From assembly GCA_027083075.1 (NCBI GenBank), contig JALWQQ010000020.1:1-8976 (forward strand): DNA of 8,976 bases, given 5' to 3'. The translations under genes and the position numbers were made by a program. Of this stretch, positions 4,936-8,976 are shown piece by piece. Under the pieces are notes generated by a model. It was not told the origin of the DNA, did not search any database, and was given only the letters and a program-made list of their open reading frames with translations. The stretch is from Campylobacteraceae bacterium. GTDB lineage: Bacteria > Campylobacterota > Campylobacteria > Campylobacterales > Sulfurovaceae. Each line of letters starts with the position of its first letter. The stretch's first letter is position 1.

Positions 4936-5853
4936 TTAGATACCGTAAATCGGTAGTACAAATGCTACAAAGAGCACCAAGACGACCGTAAAGAGCAACG
5001 TGCTTAGCAGGATGAGTGCGCCGACATCGTGCGGCTTGCAGTCATAGAGTGAGGCGAGGTTGATATTGGCGACGGCAAGAGGGGTGAGCATCTCCATCAA
5101 GAGGATCGCTTGTACGGTGGGCGAAAGGGTGCTAAAATAGAGCACAAGCGCACTCAGTAGCGGCACCAAAAGGAACTTTTGCGTCAAGACCCCGACAAAG
5201 AGCCCGGGATTGATCTGTGTGATGCGAATACCGTACAGGAAGGTGCCCAGCAAGAAGAGTTGTAGCACGATCCCACTGTAAGCCCCCATCTTCAGAAGTT
5301 CGGCAAGCTGTGCAGGAAGCGGCAGATGCATGAGGTTTGCCGCGATGGCGACAAGCGAAGCGGGAATGATCGGGATGCTGAGCATGTTGCGAATAGATCG
5401 TTTGACATCGAAGCTGCCGCGCGAATAGATATAAGCCCCCAGTAGATAGACGACGATCACATTGGCAAGGTTGATCATGGTGGTATAGATGACGCTTTGG
5501 GTGCCGAAAAGCGCGATACCCAGCGGTATGCCGATATTGCCGGTGTTGCCGACAAAGCCTGCGATGGAGAAGATAGCGCGCTCTTTGGTGTCATCAAAGA
5601 GGCTCTTGGCAAGCAGTAGTGTAGGCGCAAGTCCGATGGCGATCATGGCAAAGTAGAGACCGACAACCTTAAAGTGTGCCGGCGACAAGCTTGCTGTGCT
5701 AAACCCCCAGATACCGACAAAGGGTTGCATAAAGTAGACCGACATGATCGTTAGGCTTTTGGCATCAAGCCGCTCTTTAAAAAGACGCTTGGCAAGGTAA
5801 CCCAAGGCGATAAAGAGATAGACAAAGAGGATCGAAAAGAGTGTCTCGAACAT
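4936..5853 (-). CDS. AEC-family permease (auxin efflux carrier-like)
   Basis: The product is 305 residues from ATG 5853. An upstream in-frame TTG at 5886 would add 11 residues (MVNAYIRYTFT), but nothing supports it. The protein is nearly all hydrophobic, with about 10 predicted helices in two halves, the AEC layout. Recognisable family segments are FMQPFVGIWGF, GFVGNTGNIGIPLG (the broken-helix Asn/Gly motif of the first half) and MLTPLAVANINLASLY (second half). Bacterial AEC members include malate and other organic-acid transporters; the substrate cannot be told here. It is transcribed divergently from the DedA gene. No Shine-Dalgarno is evident before ATG 5853, and a TATACT box sits only 6 nt upstream. 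Confidence 0.85.
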   Translation of the reverse strand: MFETLFSILFVYLFIALGYLAKRLFKERLDAKSLTIMSVYFMQPFVGIWGFSTASLSPAHFKVVGLYFAMIAIGLAPTLLLAKSLFDDTKERAIFSIAGFVGNTGNIGIPLGIALFGTQSVIYTTMINLANVIVVYLLGAYIYSRGSFDVKRSIRNMLSIPIIPASLVAIAANLMHLPLPAQLAELLKMGAYSGIVLQLFLLGTFLYGIRITQINPGLFVGVLTQKFLLVPLLSALVLYFSTLSPTVQAILLMEMLTPLAVANINLASLYDCKPHDVGALILLSTLLFTVVLVLFVAFVLPIYGI

Positions 5854-5859
5854 GGTGAA

Positions 5860-5867
5860 AGTATACC
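5860..5867 (-). promoter_or_regulatory. Possible -10 box immediately before the AEC start codon
   Basis: The minus strand reads GGTATACT; TATACT is 5865-5860. A start 6-7 nt downstream would fall on the A of ATG 5853, implying a leaderless message. The same GGTATACTT string precedes the tRNA-like cluster. It is short and could be coincidence. Confidence 0.3.
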
Positions 5868-5890
5868 TTATGTAGGCATTAACCAATCTT

Positions 5891-5899
5891 TGTTAAGAT
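5891..5899 (+). promoter_or_regulatory. Putative extended -10 promoter for the DedA gene
   Basis: TGTTAAGAT (TGn plus TAAGAT) lies 27 bp before ATG 5927, with GAAGAG (5915-5920) as ribosome binding site. No -35 is seen. Confidence 0.4.
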
Positions 5900-5926
5900 G
5901 CGGCAACTTTCTTTGAAGAGTAGTGC

Positions 5927-6484
5927 ATGGATTTTTCGACATTGGAAGCGTGGGGGTATCTGGCGGTTGCTTTTTTTAGCTTCGGCGGCTCTTTCGTCAT
6001 CATCGCCGCGGCAGGCGTCTTTAGCTATCTGGGACATATGAACCTGCCGCTTGCTCTTGCTATCGGCGCCCTTGCAAATTTCTTGGGCGATAACTTTCTT
6101 TTCTATCTGGCGCGCTATCAACGCAAAGAGGTGATGCCTTACTTTCGTAAACACCGCCGAAAGTTGGCATTGGCGCACCTGATCATGAGGCGTTACGGCG
6201 TATGGGCGATCTTTGTGCAGAAGTTTATCTATGGCGTCAAGACACTAATACCGCTTGTGATGGGAATGGGCAAGTACCCTTTCGGAAAATTTATATTTTA
6301 TAATCTATTTGCCTCGATACTTTTTGTGTGCGTGATCGGGTTGAGTGCTTACTATGCCAGTGAGACGATCATCGCACTGTATGAGTTTGTAAAGGCGAAG
6401 CCGTGGATCGCACCGCTCTTTTTGATGACGGTCGTGGTAGGGATATGGCAGTGGCTTAAGCGGTATGAGAAAATTAGAAATTAG
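5927..6484 (+). CDS. DedA-family (SNARE-associated) inner-membrane protein
   Basis: The product is 185 residues, slightly shorter than the usual ~200. DedA proteins are inner-membrane transporters or scramblases linked to undecaprenyl-phosphate or phospholipid flipping and membrane energetics. Visible features are an amphipathic/hydrophobic start (residues 10-35), GALANFLGDNFLFYLARY (the conserved G...GD..Y..GR-like region), and VQKFIYGVKTLIPLVMGM, matching the family R-F-x-P-G-x-R-x-x-x-P-x-x-A-G block. Two hydrophobic helices follow. Oddities are Tyr replacing Pro and Lys replacing the conserved Arg in that block, and no obvious E..P.E motif near the N-terminus, so activity may differ from E. 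coli YqjA. It diverges from the AEC permease. Confidence 0.82.
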   Translation: MDFSTLEAWGYLAVAFFSFGGSFVIIAAAGVFSYLGHMNLPLALAIGALANFLGDNFLFYLARYQRKEVMPYFRKHRRKLALAHLIMRRYGVWAIFVQKFIYGVKTLIPLVMGMGKYPFGKFIFYNLFASILFVCVIGLSAYYASETIIALYEFVKAKPWIAPLFLMTVVVGIWQWLKRYEKIRN

Positions 6485-6493
6485 AAATGAGGC

Positions 6494-6547
6494 GGGGGTC
6501 TGACCTTAATGACAATGCATTAGCGTTGTCGTTGCGGGTCTGACCCC
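6494..6547. repeat. REP/MITE-like imperfect hairpin with GGGTCTGACC ends
   Basis: Two copies of GGGTCTGACC (6496-6505 and 6536-6545) flank a 30-nt core. GGGGTCTGACC on the left pairs with GGTCTGACCCC on the right except for one T-T mismatch. Inside, AATGACAA pairs with TTGTCGTT with one G-U. The whole folds as a long hairpin. GGGGTCTGACCCC-type motifs are often seen as genomic REP-like repeats associated with IS200/REP-type transposases; a transposase is not present here. Confidence 0.6.
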
Positions 6548-6573
6548 GAAGAAAAGAGGGGTAAGGAACCGAA

Positions 6574-6615
6574 GAGTGAAGAGTGATGAGTGAAGGGTGA
6601 TGAGTGATGAGTGAT
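6574..6615 (+). repeat. Tandem heptamer repeat (GAGTGAW, 6 units)
   Basis: Six consecutive 7-nt units read GAGTGAA, GAGTGAT, GAGTGAA, GGGTGAT, GAGTGAT, GAGTGAT. The unit is not a codon multiple and no gene overlaps it, so length variation by slippage would be tolerated. Confidence 0.8.
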
Positions 6616-6703
6616 GAGATTTGGTCGGAAAGTTTTTCCTAAAATTCCATGATCCGTTATCTGTTATCCGATAACCGTACGGGCTTTAGTCCCGTTTAGA
6701 ACA

Positions 6704-8458
6704 TCAAGAGACGACTTGCTGTCTGATGCGCAAGCTAAGCTCTTTGAGTTGTTCGTTGTCAACACCACTCGGTGCTTCGGTGAGTAGACATTGCGCCTTT
6801 TGGGTTTTAGGAAAGGCGATCACTTCACGGATGCTCTGCGCACCGGTCAGCAGCATCACCAACCTATCAAGCCCCAAAGCAAAACCTCCGTGCGGCGGCG
6901 CACCGAATTTGAGCGCATCGAGCAGGAAGCCGAACTTCTCTTGCGCCTCCTCTTGCGAGATGCCGAGTAGTTCGAAGATCTTCTCTTGGATCTCCTCTTT
7001 GTGGATACGGATCGATCCGCCGCCAAGCTCTACGCCGTTGAGTACAATATCATACGCGATCGACTCGATCGCTTCGATGTCGTCGCTATTTTCAAGCGAT
7101 TTGGGCATCGTAAAGGGGTGGTGTAGTGCCTTGATGCGCCCCTCTTCGATCTCGAACATCGGGAAGTCAATCACCCATACAAAAGCATACACATCTTGCG
7201 GGATGATGCCCATCTGCTCGGCAAGGTAGAGGCGGAAGCGTCCCATGTAATCCCAGACTACTTTCTTCTCTCCTGCGCCGAAAAAGACCACATCGCCTAC
7301 TTCAAGTTTGCAGCGATCGATGATCTCTTGTAGGTCTTTCTCTTCAAAGAACTTCGTCAGCGGCCCTTTGAGCCCTTCCTCTTTGTACTGGAAGTAGCCA
7401 AGTCCCTTAGCGCCGAATTTGCGTACATAATCCTCAAAGCCCTTCATTTGACGCTTTGAGAAGATTGTATCGCCCTTGGGTACGCGCAACGCTTTGATGC
7501 GGTTGGCTTTAGGGTCGGCGGCGATGGAGGTAAAGATCTCATTGCTACAGCGTGCAAAGATATCATCCACATCGACCATCGCCATCTCAAAGCGAAGATC
7601 GGGCTTATCGCTACCGTACTTCTCCATCGCCTCGTCGTAGCGCATACGTTTGAAGGGGATCTCGACCGTTTTCCCCGCCGCTTCGAAGATCTCTTTGAGT
7701 AGCGTTTCGGCCACCGCGATCACATCCTCTTGGTCGCAAAAGCTCATCTCGACATCGATCTGCGTAAACTCGGGTTGCCTGTCGGCACGCAGATCCTCGT
7801 CGCGGAAACACTTGGCGATCTGAAAGTAGCGGTCAAATCCCGCCACCATCAAGAGCTGTTTAAAGAGCTGTGGTGATTGGGGCAGGGCATAGAACTCGCC
7901 CGGATGCACACGACTCGGTACCAGATAGTCGCGTGCACCTTCGGGGGTGGATTTGGTCAGTACCGGTGTCTCGACTTCCAAAAAGCCCATCTTGTCAAGT
8001 GCATTGCGTGCCGCGATCGTCACCTTCGAGCGCAAGCGGAAGATATCATAACTCTTCTGTGTGCGCAGATCCAAGTAGCGATACTTGAGCTTGATCTCTT
8101 CGTTGACCTTCTCGTCGCCCAGATCAAAAGGCATCGGCAAGGAGCGGTTTTCGATCAACAGCTTGTCGACGACGATCTCCACCTTGCCTGTTTTGAGCTT
8201 TGGGTTTTCGAGCCCTTCGCCACGCGCACGCACTTTGCCGTGCGCTACCAAAACATAGTGGTCGCGCACCTCGTCGGCGATACGGTGTGCTTCGGCATTG
8301 TCGGCCGGGTCGCAGACCAGTTGTACCACTTCGTCTTTGTCGCGTAGATCGATAAAGATGACACCGCCGTGATCGCGTCTGGAGGCAACCCACCCCGCGA
8401 CGGTGACCTCTTGACCGATCATCGATTCGTTGATCTCGGCACAATAGTGTGTTCTCAT
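6704..8458 (-). CDS. aspS: Aspartyl-tRNA synthetase (probably non-discriminating, Asp/Asn)
   Basis: The product is 584 residues from ATG 8458 ([11 protein letters not shown]), preceded by AAGAGGA 7 nt upstream; a TTG two codons earlier is less likely. This class II synthetase charges tRNA with aspartate. Layout: OB-fold anticodon-binding domain (~1-105), hinge, catalytic core with motif 2 [20 protein letters not shown], the bacterial GAD insertion (~285-410), and motif 3 [15 protein letters not shown]. The anticodon-domain residues RRDHGG (His30) and Gly82, followed by [12 protein letters not shown], match non-discriminating AspRS of Helicobacter and Pseudomonas rather than E. coli (Leu and Lys). 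This implies that Asp-tRNA(Asn) is also made and amidated by GatCAB, not in the window. It is divergent from the NAD kinase gene. Confidence 0.96.
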   Translation of the reverse strand: MRTHYCAEINESMIGQEVTVAGWVASRRDHGGVIFIDLRDKDEVVQLVCDPADNAEAHRIADEVRDHYVLVAHGKVRARGEGLENPKLKTGKVEIVVDKLLIENRSLPMPFDLGDEKVNEEIKLKYRYLDLRTQKSYDIFRLRSKVTIAARNALDKMGFLEVETPVLTKSTPEGARDYLVPSRVHPGEFYALPQSPQLFKQLLMVAGFDRYFQIAKCFRDEDLRADRQPEFTQIDVEMSFCDQEDVIAVAETLLKEIFEAAGKTVEIPFKRMRYDEAMEKYGSDKPDLRFEMAMVDVDDIFARCSNEIFTSIAADPKANRIKALRVPKGDTIFSKRQMKGFEDYVRKFGAKGLGYFQYKEEGLKGPLTKFFEEKDLQEIIDRCKLEVGDVVFFGAGEKKVVWDYMGRFRLYLAEQMGIIPQDVYAFVWVIDFPMFEIEEGRIKALHHPFTMPKSLENSDDIEAIESIAYDIVLNGVELGGGSIRIHKEEIQEKIFELLGISQEEAQEKFGFLLDALKFGAPPHGGFALGLDRLVMLLTGAQSIREVIAFPKTQKAQCLLTEAPSGVDNEQLKELSLRIRQQVVS

Positions 8459-8487
8459 ATACAAATCCTCTTCAAAAATCTCTCGGG

Positions 8488-8493
8488 ATTATA
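8488..8493 (-). promoter_or_regulatory. aspS promoter -10 box
   Basis: The minus strand has a consensus TATAAT, 30 nt upstream of ATG 8458. No convincing -35 is seen. Confidence 0.55.
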
Positions 8494-8528
8494 GCCAAAC
8501 TTTGTTTATGCCTCTTGCCAAGCAATTT

Positions 8529-8534
8529 TATGCT
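8529..8534 (+). promoter_or_regulatory. Possible NAD kinase gene -10 box
   Basis: TATGCT is a weak -10 match 46 nt before ATG 8581, inside the divergent aspS/nadK intergenic region. AAGGAT (8565-8570) is the likely ribosome binding site. Confidence 0.3.
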
Positions 8535-8580
8535 ACCCTAATAGCTCTTTTAGACGACAACATAAAGGATAACAAGTACA

Positions 8581-8976
8581 ATGAGAGAGCAGACCCTGCC
8601 CAAGATCGAACGCGCAGGCTTCATCCTCAAGCCCGATGCTGCAACCGTTGCACCGCTTTACGAGAAGATAAAAGCGCAGTTCGAGCAACGTGGTATCGAG
8701 GTGATGCTTGCCGAGCACTCTGCACGGCTGATCGGAAAAGAGGGCATCGCATTCGATGCAATGTGCGAGCGCGCCGATTTTTTGGTCTCTCTCGGCGGTG
8801 ACGGTACGCTGCTTTCGCTGGTACGTCGTAGCTACAAGTACCACAAGCCGGTACTCGGGATCAATGCCGGAAATCTAGGGTTTTTGGCGGATGTCAAGAT
8901 CGACGAGGTGGAGAACTTTCTCGATCAGCTCTTTGCCGGTACCTATCGCATCGACCACCGCTTGATGCTTGCCGGA
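8581..8976 (+). CDS. nadK: NAD kinase, 5' part (cut by window edge)
   Basis: The first 132 residues are present, about half of the usual ~290. NAD kinase phosphorylates NAD to NADP with ATP in the cytosol. The start is ATG 8581 with AAGGAT upstream; the next residues (IERAGFILKPD) are the first beta strand of the fold. The family signature GGDGT lies in FLVSLGGDGTLLSLVRR, with Asp of GGDGT as the catalytic residue. The substrate-binding segment LGINAGNLGFLADV follows, and RLMLAG at the edge begins the next conserved strand. Nothing is disrupted within the visible part. It is divergently transcribed from aspS with 122 bp between start codons. Confidence 0.95.
   Translation, partial: MREQTLPKIERAGFILKPDAATVAPLYEKIKAQFEQRGIEVMLAEHSARLIGKEGIAFDAMCERADFLVSLGGDGTLLSLVRRSYKYHKPVLGINAGNLGFLADVKIDEVENFLDQLFAGTYRIDHRLMLAG

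Larger units (their letters stand above)
6485..6703. other. Non-coding intergenic stretch between the DedA gene and aspS
   Basis: No gene is seen. It holds a REP/MITE-like hairpin (6494-6547), a run of heptamer repeats (6574-6615), a small inverted repeat GTTATC-C-GATAAC (6663-6675), and a hairpin ACGGG-CTTTAGT-CCCGT (6679-6695). The last lies just past the aspS stop and could act as its terminator, but it has no T-run on the minus strand. Confidence 0.6.

Noticed and set aside
6679..6695. Hairpin ACGGG-CTTTAGT-CCCGT as a definite aspS terminator
   Set aside because: The position suits it, but there is no T-run after the stem on the minus strand, so it is only mentioned as possible.

Overview
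The window looks like a chromosomal segment of a Campylobacterota (epsilonproteobacterial) bacterium, perhaps Sulfurovum- or Sulfurimonas-like. The evidence is a RibB fused to a degenerate GTP cyclohydrolase II domain, an AspRS with non-discriminating-type residues, several promoters that appear to consist only of an (extended) -10 box, and the divergent aspS / NAD kinase pair. The genus is a guess; the phylum is fairly likely.

Positions 1-1029 are the trailer-side part of a CRISPR array: 15 full repeats, one repeat cut by the window edge, and 15 spacers. It reads left to right, judged by the GAAAC 3' end of the repeat. Leader and cas genes are not in the window. The first two spacers are identical, and several spacers contain perfect inverted repeats far more often than expected by chance.

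Positions 1137-1470 hold the most unusual feature: three tandem tRNA-like RNA elements on the minus strand. Each has a canonical T-arm and a paired acceptor-like stem whose sequence differs between copies while pairing is kept. All three carry a GGTA D-loop-like motif, but none has a normal 7-nt anticodon loop. An extended -10 promoter sits where transcription would start at the first base of the first element, and a hairpin plus T7 terminator follows the last. A short broken coding remnant (1514-1645, plus strand) lies just outside.

Positions 1704-4924 carry plus-strand genes: two overlapping small membrane proteins of unknown function, then RibB (riboflavin pathway) behind a TATAAT box with a 16-bp perfect palindrome in the -35 region, then two tandem paralogous exported proteins with LprI/DUF1311-like C-terminal halves. 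The last three are almost contiguous and probably co-transcribed.

Positions 4936-8976 are housekeeping and transport genes: an AEC-family permease (minus), a DedA-family membrane protein (plus, divergent from it), an intergenic stretch with a REP/MITE-like hairpin and heptamer tandem repeats, aspS (minus), and the 5' part of an NAD kinase gene (plus, cut by the window edge).
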